Below are positions 17,394 through 27,202 of a DNA stretch of 42,016 bases, piece after piece. The stretch is from Cellvibrionales bacterium UBA1854 (lineage in GTDB: Bacteria; Pseudomonadota; Gammaproteobacteria; Pseudomonadales; Porticoccaceae), in NCBI GenBank assembly GCA_002338445.1, contig DDII01000076.1, positions 1 to 42,016 of the forward strand, written 5' to 3'. The notes under the pieces were generated by a model that saw nothing but the letters and a program-made list of their open reading frames with translations, made no database searches and was not told the DNA's origin. The position numbers and the translations under genes were made by a program. How positions within the stretch are numbered: the first letter of the stretch is position 1; each line of letters starts with the position of its first letter.

Positions 17394-18494
17394 ATGAAAT
17401 TTAGTCTTTCTCGAGAGGCGTTACTCAAGCCGCTTCAGCTAGTTGTTGGGGTGGTGGAGCGACGACAGACGCTGCCGATTCTTTCGAATGTACTTTTGAA
17501 GATAGATGGTTCGCGATTATCCATAACCGCCACTGATCTGGAGGTAGAAATTGTTGGGTTTAGTGAGGTTTCTGATTCATTGGAAGGCGGTGATGTTACG
17601 GTTCCAGCAAGAAAGTTCGCAGATATTTGTCGTTCTTTGCCTGACGGATCAGTCCTTGAATTTAGCAGCGGTGATGGACGTGCACAAATTATTAGCGGGC
17701 GCAGCCGATTTACGCTTGCAACACTGCCTGCTAGCGAATTTCCGTCTGTTGAAGATAGTGAGGAGAGTATAGGTTTTATTGCAAAAGGGATGGTGTTAAA
17801 AAGTCTAATAGATAGCACATCATTTGCAATGGCGCAACAAGATGTTAGGTATTATTTAAATGGAATGCTTTGGGAACTATCTCCAAATAGCTTAAGGGCT
17901 GTAGCAACGGATGGTCATCGAATGGCGCTGTGTGATGTGGACTGTTCTGTTGATATGACAGAAAAGATTAACGTAATCATGCCAAGAAAGGGGATCGTTG
18001 AATTGTCTAGGTTGCTCGGAGATGAAGAGATAAGCGTTACTATGGGAGCTAGTCATGTTCGAGCAAGGACAGATAATTTTTGCTTTACGTCAAAATTGGT
18101 AGACGGGACTTATCCAGATTATGAACGAGTGCTTCCAAAAGGAGGAGAAAAGAGGGTCTCAGGCGACAGACTAGAATTACGACAAGCATTTAATCGCACA
18201 TCAATTCTTTCAAATGAAAAATACAAAGGGGTCAGACTGTTGCTTTCAAATGGAGTATTAAAAATGGTAGCAAATAATCCAGAGCAAGAAGAAGCGGAAG
18301 AAGAGGTATTGGTTGATTATGGCGGAGAGGACCTGGAAATTGGCTTCAATGTTAGTTACTTGCTCGATGTTTTGAATGTTCTAAAAGGGAGTGACGTAAC
18401 CTTTACTCTGTCCGATTCAAACAGCAGTGCTTTACTCGAGGATTCCTCTGAGAATACTCGCGCAGTTTATGTGGTTATGCCAATGCGGCTTTGA
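17394..18494 (+). CDS. dnaN: DNA polymerase III beta subunit (sliding clamp)
   Basis: Ring-shaped clamp that tethers DNA polymerase III and other enzymes to DNA. The 366-residue length and three repeated domains fit; diagnostic stretches are RRQTLPILSNVLLKI near the start, the middle-domain RYYLNGMLWEL and RAVATDGHRMAL, and the C-terminal VYVVMPMRL. An AAAGGA site precedes the ATG. Standard dnaA-dnaN-recF-gyrB order. Confidence 0.98.
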   Translation: MKFSLSREALLKPLQLVVGVVERRQTLPILSNVLLKIDGSRLSITATDLEVEIVGFSEVSDSLEGGDVTVPARKFADICRSLPDGSVLEFSSGDGRAQIISGRSRFTLATLPASEFPSVEDSEESIGFIAKGMVLKSLIDSTSFAMAQQDVRYYLNGMLWELSPNSLRAVATDGHRMALCDVDCSVDMTEKINVIMPRKGIVELSRLLGDEEISVTMGASHVRARTDNFCFTSKLVDGTYPDYERVLPKGGEKRVSGDRLELRQAFNRTSILSNEKYKGVRLLLSNGVLKMVANNPEQEEAEEEVLVDYGGEDLEIGFNVSYLLDVLNVLKGSDVTFTLSDSNSSALLEDSSENTRAVYVVMPMRL

Positions 18495-18540
18495 TTTGGG
18501 GTAAGAATTCAACCCAACCCATGAAGCATGAGACTAGATA

Positions 18541-19623
18541 TTGCTTTTAAAACTCGAAGGGAAAAATATAAGAAATCTTGATAACTTCAGTGTGCGTTGT
18601 AGTCCCTGCGCTAATATAATCTATGGAAAAAATGGAAGTGGGAAAACAAGTTTATTGGAGGCGATTTACCTTCTTGGCCGAGGCAGATCCTTTAGAAACA
18701 GAGATGCAAAGACTGTGATAAAGGCAGGTCAAAGCGAGCTTGTGGTATCCGCACAGTTTGATCGTCATCAAAGTGGCATTGTTTCTAAAATTGGCGTACT
18801 CCGTTCTAGTAAAGGCGGATTTGAGGCTCGTCAGGATGGTCGTGTGATAAGAACCGCTGGAGAGCTTGCGGCTCAATTACCAATACAGTTAATTCACGCC
18901 CAAAGCTTTCTTTTGCTGGAGGGCGGGGCTCTGCAACGGCGACAGTTTTTGGATTGGGGCGTGTTCCATGTGGAACATTCATATATGCGTCTGTGGAGGC
19001 GATATCACAAAGCGCTCAAGCAGCGCAATCAATTGTTGAGGCATGATAGACTACGTTCTTCGGAATTGGATTTGTGGTCTAGAGAATTAGTTGGATTAAG
19101 TAATTTAGTAGCGGAGAAAAGAGAGGAATATTTACAATTGTTGATAGAAGAAGTAGCTAATATTTGCATTGGTATTAATAGTTTTGTTGGCATGTCCATT
19201 GAGTACTATAGAGGATGGGATTACCAAAATAACTTAGAAGAGATCTTGGTAAAAGACTTGGAACGAGATCGTAAATATGGCAAAACTCATCAAGGAGCGC
19301 ATAGAGCTGATCTAGTTGTGCGCATTGGTGGCGCACCAGTAGCAAGTTTTCTCTCGCGCGGGCAAATAAAATCGTTAGTGTATGTGCTGAAGCTTGCGCA
19401 AGCAGCAATTTTTCAGCGGAAAACTGGATTAAAGTGTATCTTTTTACTTGATGATTTGCCTTCCGAGTTAGATTTTTGGCATAGAGATTATCTGCTAACT
19501 TCACTGAATCAGCTGTCCTGCCAGTATTTTATGACGGGAGTGGATAGAAAAGATTTTGCAAATATTATTGGAAAAAATTCCCATCAAATTTTTCATGTAG
19601 ACAAGGGACAATTAGCCAGTTGA
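18541..19623 (+). CDS. recF: DNA replication and repair protein RecF
   Basis: SMC-like ATPase that with RecO and RecR loads RecA at gapped DNA. The 360-residue protein has Walker A GKNGSGKT at 29-36, LGRGRSFRNRDAKTVI, the signature-type SRGQIKSLVYVLKLAQ and Walker B FLLDDLPSELD. The start is TTG at 18541 with a weak ribosome binding site, which suits its usual low expression. A parS-like palindrome lies inside the gene at 18962-18977. It sits between dnaN (46 bases upstream) and gyrB (24 bases downstream). Confidence 0.96.
   Translation: MLLKLEGKNIRNLDNFSVRCSPCANIIYGKNGSGKTSLLEAIYLLGRGRSFRNRDAKTVIKAGQSELVVSAQFDRHQSGIVSKIGVLRSSKGGFEARQDGRVIRTAGELAAQLPIQLIHAQSFLLLEGGALQRRQFLDWGVFHVEHSYMRLWRRYHKALKQRNQLLRHDRLRSSELDLWSRELVGLSNLVAEKREEYLQLLIEEVANICIGINSFVGMSIEYYRGWDYQNNLEEILVKDLERDRKYGKTHQGAHRADLVVRIGGAPVASFLSRGQIKSLVYVLKLAQAAIFQRKTGLKCIFLLDDLPSELDFWHRDYLLTSLNQLSCQYFMTGVDRKDFANIIGKNSHQIFHVDKGQLAS
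18962..18977. promoter_or_regulatory. parS-like ParB binding site within recF
   Basis: TGTTCCATGTGGAACA differs at one central base from the palindrome TGTTCCACGTGGAACA, the form of parS described in Pseudomonas. The two half-sites are otherwise symmetrical. It lies about 3 kb from the oriC candidate and about 11 kb from parB. No other comparably good site was seen in the window. Confidence 0.65.
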
Positions 19624-19647
19624 TACAACTGACGAGGTATACAGTTT

Positions 19648-22059
19648 ATGGTTGATAATAGTTACGATTCGTCCAGCATTACTGTGCTCAAAGGGTTGGA
19701 TGCCGTGAGGAAGCGGCCGGGCATGTATATCGGGGATACTGATGATGGAACAGGTTTGCATCATATGGTGTTTGAGGTTGTTGATAATTCGATAGACGAG
19801 GCCTTGGAGGGTTTTTGTTCTGACATTCAAATTTCGATTCATACTGATGAGTCAATAACTGTTTCTGACGATGGGAGAGGCATACCGACAGAAATGCATG
19901 AAGAAGGAGTTTCAGCGGCGGAAGTAATAATGACTGTATTGCATGCTGGTGGCAAATTTAATGATGAGAATTATAAGGTATCGGGTGGCCTTCATGGTGT
20001 AGGCGTATCCGTGGTTAACGCATTATCCGAGTATTTATGCTTAACGATTAGGCGCAGTGGAAAAATCTATAATCAGACATACAAAAATGGAGTTCCTCAA
20101 GGGCCTCTCAAGAGAGTCGGAGACACAGGTTCCACAGGGACTGAAATTCATTTTAAGCCCTCCAGAGAGACGTTTACTAATATTAAATTTCACTTCGATA
20201 TATTAGCGCAGCGTTTGCGTGAATTATCATTCTTAAATTCTGGTATTGGAATCACATTGCTTGACGAGCGATTTAAAAGGGAGGAGCGGTATGCGTATGC
20301 TGGCGGTTTGATGGCATTCGTTGAATTTTTAAATTTGAATAAGACTAGCGTGAACAACGTTGTACATTTTTGCTCTCAGCGTGACGATGGTATTGCTGTA
20401 GAGGTGGCGTTGCAGTGGAATGATGGATTTCAGGAAAATCTTCTGTGTTACACGAATAATATCCCTCAAAAAGACGGCGGTACCCATCTCGCTGGATTTA
20501 GAACTGCACTGACGCGGGCACTCAACACATATACCGATAAAGAGGGCATTAGTAACAAAAGCAAAGTGAATACCACTGGTGACGACGCAAGAGAGGGGTT
20601 GACAGCAATAATTTCGGTTAAGGTGCCAGATCCTAAGTTTTCATCTCAGACAAAGGATAAGTTAGTGAGCTCTGAGGTTAAAACAGCGGTTGAGCAAGTA
20701 GTCGGGGATAAATTCGGCGACTACCTTCTGGAATTTCCACAACAAGCAAAAGCAATCGTAAATAAAATGATAGATGCGGCTCGAGCTCGAGAAGCGGCTC
20801 GAAGGGCAAGAGAAATGACACGCCGGAAAGGCGCTCTGGATATTGCCGGACTGCCCGGTAAACTTGCTGATTGTCAGGAAAAAGATCCTATTTTGTCTGA
20901 GCTCTTTTTAGTGGAGGGTGACTCCGCTGGCGGATCTGCAAAGCAAGGTAGAGACAGACGCAGACAGGCGATATTGCCCCTAAAAGGTAAAATACTTAAT
21001 GTAGAAAAAGCACGTTTTGATAAGATGTTATCCAGTGCCGAAGTGGGTACTTTGATAACCGCTCTTGGCTGTGGCATCGGTGCTTCCGAATTTAATATAG
21101 AGAAGTTAAGGTACCACACAATTGTTATAATGACAGACGCAGATGTTGACGGTTCCCACATAAGAACATTGTTGCTCACATTTTTTTTCCGACAGATGCG
21201 CAAACTGGTTGAGCATGGCCATATTTATATAGCACAACCACCCTTGTATAAGGTTAGTAAAGGTTCTTCAGAGCAATATGTCAAAGATGATTCTGCGCTT
21301 ACTCATTATTTGACCCAAAGAGCCCTCGAAAAAGCGAGTTTATATGTGAATGCTAATGCGCCCCCAATTCAGGGGGTAGCGCTGGAAAAACTTGTAACTA
21401 GTGTTCGTAATGTTGAAGAGCTTTTTCAGCGACTTTCTCTAAACTATCCCATATGTGTGCTCGAGGCTTTGCTTAAGGCTACCCGGTTTGACCACTCATT
21501 GTTTGCTGACGAATCAAAAATACATGCATGGTGCAAAATACTTTCTAATTGCTTCAATGAAATCAAGGACGGAACGCATCGCTTCACAGTGACTTTTGAA
21601 AAAGACAAAAAGCTAAATATATTCGTTCCTGTAATCGAAATAATAGCGCATGGTACTCCACAGATAGTTGTTCTGTCGCGCGACTTTTTGCAGTCTAAGG
21701 AGTATGAGGCTATCGTTTCTTTGGGAACTACACTAAATGGCCTTATAGAACAAGGTGGTTATGTTCAGCGTGGCGAACGCACAAAGCAAGTCCAAGCCTT
21801 TGATGAAGTGATCTTATGGTTAATGAGTGAAGCACGGAGAGGATTAAACACTCAACGCTACAAAGGATTGGGAGAAATGAATCCATCTCAGCTTTGGGAG
21901 ACTACGATGGACCCGCAAAATCGTACAATGCTAAGAGTCACGATAGATGATGCGATTGCTGCTGATCAGATGTTTACCACTTTGATGGGCGATCAAGTAG
22001 AGCCAAGGCGAGATTTCATAGACAATAATGCTTTAGCGGTTGTGAATTTAGACATTTGA
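19648..22059 (+). CDS. gyrB: DNA gyrase subunit B
   Basis: ATPase subunit of gyrase, which introduces negative supercoils. The 803-residue protein has the GHKL ATPase domain (VFEVVDNSIDEALEG, DDGRGIP, GGLHGVGVSVVNALS), the transducer domain with the SSQTKDKL lysine, the TOPRIM domain (LVEGDSAGGSAKQGRDRR, then DADVDGSHIRTLLLTFF) and the C-terminal QRYKGLGEMNPSQLWETTM. The inserted segment between TOPRIM and C-terminus is the form usual in gammaproteobacteria. It ends the replication gene cluster and is convergent with glyS. Confidence 0.98.
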   Translation: MVDNSYDSSSITVLKGLDAVRKRPGMYIGDTDDGTGLHHMVFEVVDNSIDEALEGFCSDIQISIHTDESITVSDDGRGIPTEMHEEGVSAAEVIMTVLHAGGKFNDENYKVSGGLHGVGVSVVNALSEYLCLTIRRSGKIYNQTYKNGVPQGPLKRVGDTGSTGTEIHFKPSRETFTNIKFHFDILAQRLRELSFLNSGIGITLLDERFKREERYAYAGGLMAFVEFLNLNKTSVNNVVHFCSQRDDGIAVEVALQWNDGFQENLLCYTNNIPQKDGGTHLAGFRTALTRALNTYTDKEGISNKSKVNTTGDDAREGLTAIISVKVPDPKFSSQTKDKLVSSEVKTAVEQVVGDKFGDYLLEFPQQAKAIVNKMIDAARAREAARRAREMTRRKGALDIAGLPGKLADCQEKDPILSELFLVEGDSAGGSAKQGRDRRRQAILPLKGKILNVEKARFDKMLSSAEVGTLITALGCGIGASEFNIEKLRYHTIVIMTDADVDGSHIRTLLLTFFFRQMRKLVEHGHIYIAQPPLYKVSKGSSEQYVKDDSALTHYLTQRALEKASLYVNANAPPIQGVALEKLVTSVRNVEELFQRLSLNYPICVLEALLKATRFDHSLFADESKIHAWCKILSNCFNEIKDGTHRFTVTFEKDKKLNIFVPVIEIIAHGTPQIVVLSRDFLQSKEYEAIVSLGTTLNGLIEQGGYVQRGERTKQVQAFDEVILWLMSEARRGLNTQRYKGLGEMNPSQLWETTMDPQNRTMLRVTIDDAIAADQMFTTLMGDQVEPRRDFIDNNALAVVNLDI

Positions 22060-22189
22060 AGTTTTCAGACAGAATATGGCGTGTGGTTCATTCGCTCTGG
22101 GACAACAGTGCATTTGATTATAGGTTGTAATTTTGTGTCTCCGGTGGGGCATTAAACAACTGCTCATGGAGGGATCTATCGGACTTAAA

Positions 22190-24265
22190 TTAAGTAGCCA
22201 TTTGGGAGATGTCAGCCACTTTTAGAAATAGCTCTTGAATTTCAGTCATAAGAGCTAATCGATTGTTCCTTACTGACTCGTCATCAGCATTAACCATCAC
22301 GTTTTCGAAGAAATCATCTAATGGTAGATATAAACTAAGTAGTGTTTCAAGAGCATCGGAGTAGGAACGTAGTTTAATTTTCTCATCAATTTCTGGCTTA
22401 ATTTTTTGTACAGCATGAAAAAGTAACTCTTCTTTGTCACTCACAAAATGGGTTACATTTATATAATTCCCGTGAGGTATACTCTTGTTCAAAATATTGT
22501 TGACACGTTTATTAGCGGTAATTAATTGTATAGACTCTGATTTATGTCTAAAGTCTTCGATAGCTTTAATTCTTAAATCAATATCATGTAAGTTACTTAT
22601 TTTTAACGCTAACACGGATTTGTAACTTTCTGGCTTAAAACCTTTTTCTTTGTAATAGAAATTAAGGCGATCTAATATGTAAGTAAGCACTAACTCCTTA
22701 TTTGCTCTCGATATGGTCTTTCCCGAAAAATTAAGTTCGTTTGCAGTAAGGTCAATACTTTTTTGTAAATCTAAATCAATTTCGCCCTCGATAATTATTC
22801 TAATAAGTCCAAGGCTTGCTCGGCGAAGGGCAAAAGGATCTTTCGAACCGGTCGGGTGAAGGCCTACCCCAAATATTGCAACTAAAGTGTCTAATCTATC
22901 AGCTATTGCTAGCGTAATTGCAATGGGACAAGAGGGAATTTTATCTCCGGAAAACTTAGGTAAGTAGTAGGCTGATAAAGCTTGGGCGATTAAAGGGTCT
23001 TCTTGATCGTTTAGGGCATAATAATATCCCATCACTCCTTGTAATTCGTCAAATTCTCTCACAACATCACTCATGAGATCTGACTTAGATAATTGTCCGG
23101 CGCGGTGTGCTAGCAGAGGGTTTGCTCCAGTGTAAATGGCTAACGCTTTGCAAAGAGAAGCTACTCTCTCTGTTTTTTGTAATAGTGAACCTACCTCAGA
23201 TTGAAATATTATACTTGAAAGCTTTTCACGCCATCCGTGCAGAGTTTGGTTTAGATCATTTTTATAAAAGAATTTAGCATCGGCTAAACGTGATTTTATC
23301 ACCCGCTCATTTCCCTCTGACACTTGCCTTGGATCTTTGCTTATCAAGTTTGATACCGTAATAAAATAAGGCATTAAATGCCCATCTGGACCTATTACAT
23401 GAAAATATTTTTGATGCTGTTGCATAACCGAAATCAAAATTTCATGCGGTATTTTGAGATATTCTTCATCAAAAGATCCGATAAGCGGAATTGGCCATTC
23501 ATTTAAACCCGATACCTCATCAAGAAGTTGATTGGAAAGAACAGCTTTACCCCCTATTTCTGAGGCCAATTTATCCGCGCCATCTTTTATAATCTGCCGT
23601 CGCCGTGCTATTTTGGCCACCACAAAAGCGTTAAAAAGTTCATCTTCATAATTTGTAACAGACGAAATCACAATTCTCTCGGGAGAAAGAAACCTGTGAC
23701 CCCTTGTGATATTGTTCGATTTTATATCGAAAATCTTCAAATTAAGCGGCTTATCGCCATATAAAACCACGGCCCATCGCACTGGTCGAACGAATCCTTC
23801 GCGCACATATCCCCACCTCATCCGTTTTTCTAAAGGCAATTCCAAAAGTATTTGGTTAATGCAATTTCCAAGCAAATCTAGAATGGAAGTCCCTGTGCGA
23901 AGTTCTCGCAAACATAATTTATCTTGATTACCATCGTTCTGGATTAACTCATTGAGGTTATTAATCTTCAGATTATTTCTTTTAGCAAAAGCTTTGGCAG
24001 CTTGAGTGGGGCTGGAGGTGTCATCGAATGCCACATGCTTTGGAGGTCCCCAAATTGTGATTTCTCGATCAGGAGCTTTGGGGGCAAGTGATTTTACAAT
24101 CACAGCGAGTCTTCGGGGTGTTGCAAATGCTTCTACAGAGCAGAAATCAATGTTATTTTCTTTGAATGCAGTCTCCAATCCCATTGAAAAAGCTAGTGAG
24201 AGCTTTCCTAAATTTTTTGGAGGCAGTTCTTCTACTCCAATTTCAATCAGTAGATCATCATACAT
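22190..24265 (-). CDS. glyS: Glycyl-tRNA synthetase beta subunit
   Basis: Large subunit of the alpha2beta2 glycyl-tRNA synthetase, needed for tRNA binding. The 691-residue protein opens with LLIEIGVEELPPKNL, the standard beginning, and contains KRMRWG, HQKYFHVIGPDGHLMPYF, FDELQGVMGYYYA, the GLHPTGSKDPFALRRASLGLIRII block and a C-terminal anticodon-binding-like domain with FFENVMVNADDESVRNNRLAL. Its ATG directly abuts the glyQ stop, so the two are coupled. It is convergent with gyrB across a 130-base gap in which I see no clear terminator hairpin. Confidence 0.98.
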   Translation of the reverse strand: MYDDLLIEIGVEELPPKNLGKLSLAFSMGLETAFKENNIDFCSVEAFATPRRLAVIVKSLAPKAPDREITIWGPPKHVAFDDTSSPTQAAKAFAKRNNLKINNLNELIQNDGNQDKLCLRELRTGTSILDLLGNCINQILLELPLEKRMRWGYVREGFVRPVRWAVVLYGDKPLNLKIFDIKSNNITRGHRFLSPERIVISSVTNYEDELFNAFVVAKIARRRQIIKDGADKLASEIGGKAVLSNQLLDEVSGLNEWPIPLIGSFDEEYLKIPHEILISVMQQHQKYFHVIGPDGHLMPYFITVSNLISKDPRQVSEGNERVIKSRLADAKFFYKNDLNQTLHGWREKLSSIIFQSEVGSLLQKTERVASLCKALAIYTGANPLLAHRAGQLSKSDLMSDVVREFDELQGVMGYYYALNDQEDPLIAQALSAYYLPKFSGDKIPSCPIAITLAIADRLDTLVAIFGVGLHPTGSKDPFALRRASLGLIRIIIEGEIDLDLQKSIDLTANELNFSGKTISRANKELVLTYILDRLNFYYKEKGFKPESYKSVLALKISNLHDIDLRIKAIEDFRHKSESIQLITANKRVNNILNKSIPHGNYINVTHFVSDKEELLFHAVQKIKPEIDEKIKLRSYSDALETLLSLYLPLDDFFENVMVNADDESVRNNRLALMTEIQELFLKVADISQMAT

Positions 24266-25219
24266 CTAACTCGTTCCAGTCAGGCGACGCAATGTCTTTG
24301 TGTTAAATTTTGGGTCGGCAAGAGGGAAACCTAAATCTGCTCTCGATTTTAGGTAGCCTTGTGCAACAGCTCTTGCAAGACTTCGTACTCTGAGGATATA
24401 ACGTTGTCGCTCTGTCACTGAAATGGCTTTGCGAGCATCCAGCAAATTAAAGAGATGAGAAGCCTGCACTACTTTTTCATAAGCGGCAAGAGGAAGATTC
24501 TCGGAGATAAGTTGAATGCTCTTGCTTTCGCACTCGTTAAAGTGGAGGGTCAAAAATTCTACGTTAGCATGAAGAAAGTTATATTTGGACATTTCAAATT
24601 CATTTTGCTTGAAAACGTCTCCATAAGTAATGGGGCCGAGCGCCCCTTCAGTCCATACCAAATCATAAACAGATTCCACACCTTGTATATACATTGCCAA
24701 TCGTTCAAGACCGTAAGTGATTTCACCAGTCACAGGAAAACAGTCAAGGCCTCCTGATTGCTGGAAGTAAGTGAATTGGGTTATTTCCATTCCATTTAGC
24801 CAGACCTCCCATCCAAGCCCTGAAGCACCAAGCGTTGGGGATTCCCAGTTGTCTTCTACGAATCGGATATCGTGAATTTTGGAGTCAATTCCTATTATGT
24901 CGAGGGATTTGAGGAAAAGCTCTTGGAAATCGTCGGGCGAGGGTTTCATTACTACCTGAAATTGATAGTATTGTTGTAATCGATTGGGGTTTTCACCATA
25001 TCGACCGTCGGTGGGCCGTCTGCATGGTTGGACATATGCGCTGAACCAAGTTTCAGGACCTATGGAGCGTAAGAATGTTGCCGGATGAAAGGTGCCTGCC
25101 CCTACTTCCATGTCAAGCGGCTGCATAATGACACAACCCTCCGCGGACCAAAATTGTTGTAATTTAGAAATCAGATTCTGGAAAGTTGATGCCACGGTGT
25201 TAAATTCCATGTTAGTCAT
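24266..25219 (-). CDS. glyQ: Glycyl-tRNA synthetase alpha subunit
   Basis: Catalytic subunit that activates glycine and transfers it to tRNA-Gly. The 317-residue protein has FWSAEGCVIMQPLDMEVGAG, TWFSAYVQPCRRPTDGRYGE and the WEVWLNGMEITQFTYFQQ segment, all diagnostic for GlyQ. MTN-MEF offers two closely spaced start codons; the first (25219) is taken. First gene of the leftward glyQ-glyS pair, divergent from galU. Confidence 0.98.
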   Translation of the reverse strand: MTNMEFNTVASTFQNLISKLQQFWSAEGCVIMQPLDMEVGAGTFHPATFLRSIGPETWFSAYVQPCRRPTDGRYGENPNRLQQYYQFQVVMKPSPDDFQELFLKSLDIIGIDSKIHDIRFVEDNWESPTLGASGLGWEVWLNGMEITQFTYFQQSGGLDCFPVTGEITYGLERLAMYIQGVESVYDLVWTEGALGPITYGDVFKQNEFEMSKYNFLHANVEFLTLHFNECESKSIQLISENLPLAAYEKVVQASHLFNLLDARKAISVTERQRYILRVRSLARAVAQGYLKSRADLGFPLADPKFNTKTLRRLTGTS

Positions 25220-25399
25220 TTAGCATACTTCTTGATGTGTGAATTATTCCTCAATTATAAGGAGGTATAACTAGAATGATAGGTAATAAGATGATCAAAT
25301 GCCGATATTTAAAATTAAGATTTTGTTTGGGCTATGATATTGGGAATAGAAGGCATTCTTTTGGTTAATATCAAATTTTTAAAAGGAGTTTTATGAAGC

Positions 25400-26299
25400 A
25401 TGATAGGTTCTAAGAAATATAAGGTCCTCAGAAAGGCAATTTTTCCTGTCGCCGGTTTGGGCTCTAGATTTTTACCCGCAACCAAGGCGAGTCCAAAAGA
25501 GATGATGCCTGTGGTTGATAAACCCCTTATACAGTATGCAGTGGAAGAGGCGGTATCCGCCGGAATAACTGAGATGATTTTCGTTACGGGTCGGGCAAAA
25601 CGGGCGATTGCAGATCATTTTGACAAAGCCTATGAATTAGAGCATCAGCTTGAAAAAAGCGGAAAAAAGGATTTGCTTAAAATTGCGCAAGGAGTCGTTC
25701 CTAAAGGTGTTAGTTGTACCTATATCCGACAAACTGAGGCTTTAGGTCTAGGACATGCAGTCCTTACTGCTGCCCATTTGATAGGTGATGAGTCTTTTGC
25801 GGTGTTGTTGGCCGATGATTTAATTCACGGTGAGACACCCGCGCTGAAACAAATGGCTGAACAACATAATTTTTATGGTAGCTCAGTAGTTGCGGTTCAA
25901 AGGGTGCCGGGCGCGGGAATTTCAGCCTATGGTGTTATCAGTGGTACTCAGCAGGGAGCCCATCTATATTCGTTAGATGGTATTGTGGAAAAACCAAAAG
26001 TTGAGGATGCTCCATCGGACATGGGCGTTACCGGTCGTTACATATTTTCCCCCGCAATTTTTGACCACTTACGCGCCTTAAAACCAGGCGCCGGGGGTGA
26101 GTATCAGTTAACCGATGCTATTCAAATGTTATTGATGCAGGAGCAAGTTCTAGCTTATGAATTTCAGGGTACTAGGTATGATTGCGGCAGTAAGATCGGA
26201 TTGTTAAGGGCCAATATAGAATTGGGCTTGGAGCACCCCGAGATCGGGAAGAAACTAAATGATTTTTTAAAAAATGAGTTATTCCAGAAACTGCAATAG
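25400..26299 (+). CDS. galU: UTP-glucose-1-phosphate uridylyltransferase
   Basis: Makes UDP-glucose from UTP and glucose-1-phosphate for cell-surface polysaccharides. The 299-residue protein has the nucleotide-binding start AIFPVAGLGSRFLPATKAS followed by PKEMMPVVDKPLIQYAVEEA, then the LGLGHAV loop, FAVLLADDLI and GVTGRYIFSPAIF, all GalU signatures. An AGGAG lies 11 bases before this ATG but only 4 before another ATG at 25393, which would open a six-codon peptide overlapping the galU start. lpxL follows after 27 bases. Confidence 0.97.
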   Translation: MIGSKKYKVLRKAIFPVAGLGSRFLPATKASPKEMMPVVDKPLIQYAVEEAVSAGITEMIFVTGRAKRAIADHFDKAYELEHQLEKSGKKDLLKIAQGVVPKGVSCTYIRQTEALGLGHAVLTAAHLIGDESFAVLLADDLIHGETPALKQMAEQHNFYGSSVVAVQRVPGAGISAYGVISGTQQGAHLYSLDGIVEKPKVEDAPSDMGVTGRYIFSPAIFDHLRALKPGAGGEYQLTDAIQMLLMQEQVLAYEFQGTRYDCGSKIGLLRANIELGLEHPEIGKKLNDFLKNELFQKLQ

Positions 26300-26326
26300 C
26301 TGGATGAGGTAATTAAGAGCAAGGAC

Positions 26327-27202
26327 ATGAAAGGGTACTTAGTATTGTGTTTATTGAGATGCCTACAGTGGCTACCTTTATCAGCATTACGTTGTTTTGG
26401 TAAATTAGTCGGTGCCATTAGTTATCGTCTCAATGGACGATCATGCCAGATAGCTAGAAAAAATCTAAAGCTATGTTTTCCTTTCGTAGCGGAAACTATT
26501 CGTGAAAAACTTTGTCGAGAGCGAATGGAGCATATGGCCCAAACAATTTTCGAAACACCGAGGCTTTGGCGGTGTTCGCCATTGTGGTTGAAAAAAAGAA
26601 CAATTGAAGTATATGGGCTGGACAATATTAAACTAGCATTGAAAAATGATAGAGGAACGATTTTCCTCGTTCCGCATATGGGTAACTGGGAAGTAATTGG
26701 ACTGTGGTTAGCTCATCAGACAAAGATTACTTCGCTATATGAGCCACCAAAACTTGTCGCGCTTGAAAAATGGATCAGAACATGTCGCCAAAGCACTGGC
26801 GCGAAACTGGTGCCGACATCTCCGAAAGGAGTTGCCGCGCTATTAAAGGCCCTTAAAAAAGGAGAGGCAGTAGGGATCTTGCCAGATCAACAACCGCCCA
26901 TTGGTAGCGGTAAATTTAGTACTTTTTTCGGCTGTCCAGCGTTCACAATGACTTTAATTTATAGGCTGATTCAGCGGGGAAAAGTAAACATACTTTTTTG
27001 TGCTGCTTTGAGAGTTTCTGGAGGTTGGGAACTTTATTTTAATCGGCCAGATGAGGATATTTTTAGTTCAAACGAGGAGAATAGTCTGAAAGCTTTGAAC
27101 TTCGGTGTCGAAAAAATAGTATCGCTTGATCCCAGCCAATACCTTTGGGAATACGAAAGGCTTCGACATAGTCCTAAAGGGTCCCCGCCCGCGTATGAAT
27201 GA
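26327..27202 (+). CDS. lpxL: Lipid A biosynthesis lauroyl-type acyltransferase (LpxL/HtrB family)
   Basis: Transfers a secondary acyl chain from acyl-ACP to the lipid A precursor at the inner membrane. The 291-residue protein has an N-terminal membrane segment (about 4-22), the catalytic HMGNWE motif with H117 and E122 spaced as HX4(D/E), and the GILPDQQPP and FFGCPAFT stretches of the family. Which acyl chain and position (LpxL, LpxM or LpxP type) cannot be told from the sequence. It overlaps ubiC by 8 bases and follows galU, so an envelope-related transcript is likely. Confidence 0.88.
   Translation: MKGYLVLCLLRCLQWLPLSALRCFGKLVGAISYRLNGRSCQIARKNLKLCFPFVAETIREKLCRERMEHMAQTIFETPRLWRCSPLWLKKRTIEVYGLDNIKLALKNDRGTIFLVPHMGNWEVIGLWLAHQTKITSLYEPPKLVALEKWIRTCRQSTGAKLVPTSPKGVAALLKALKKGEAVGILPDQQPPIGSGKFSTFFGCPAFTMTLIYRLIQRGKVNILFCAALRVSGGWELYFNRPDEDIFSSNEENSLKALNFGVEKIVSLDPSQYLWEYERLRHSPKGSPPAYE

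Noticed and set aside
22060..22189. Expected bidirectional terminator between gyrB and glyS
   Set aside because: I could not find a stable hairpin followed by a T-run in either direction in this gap.
25301..25308. GCCGATAT upstream of galU as a sigma28 -10 element
   Set aside because: No TAAA lies 15 bases upstream (GGTA is there), and galU is not a flagellar gene.
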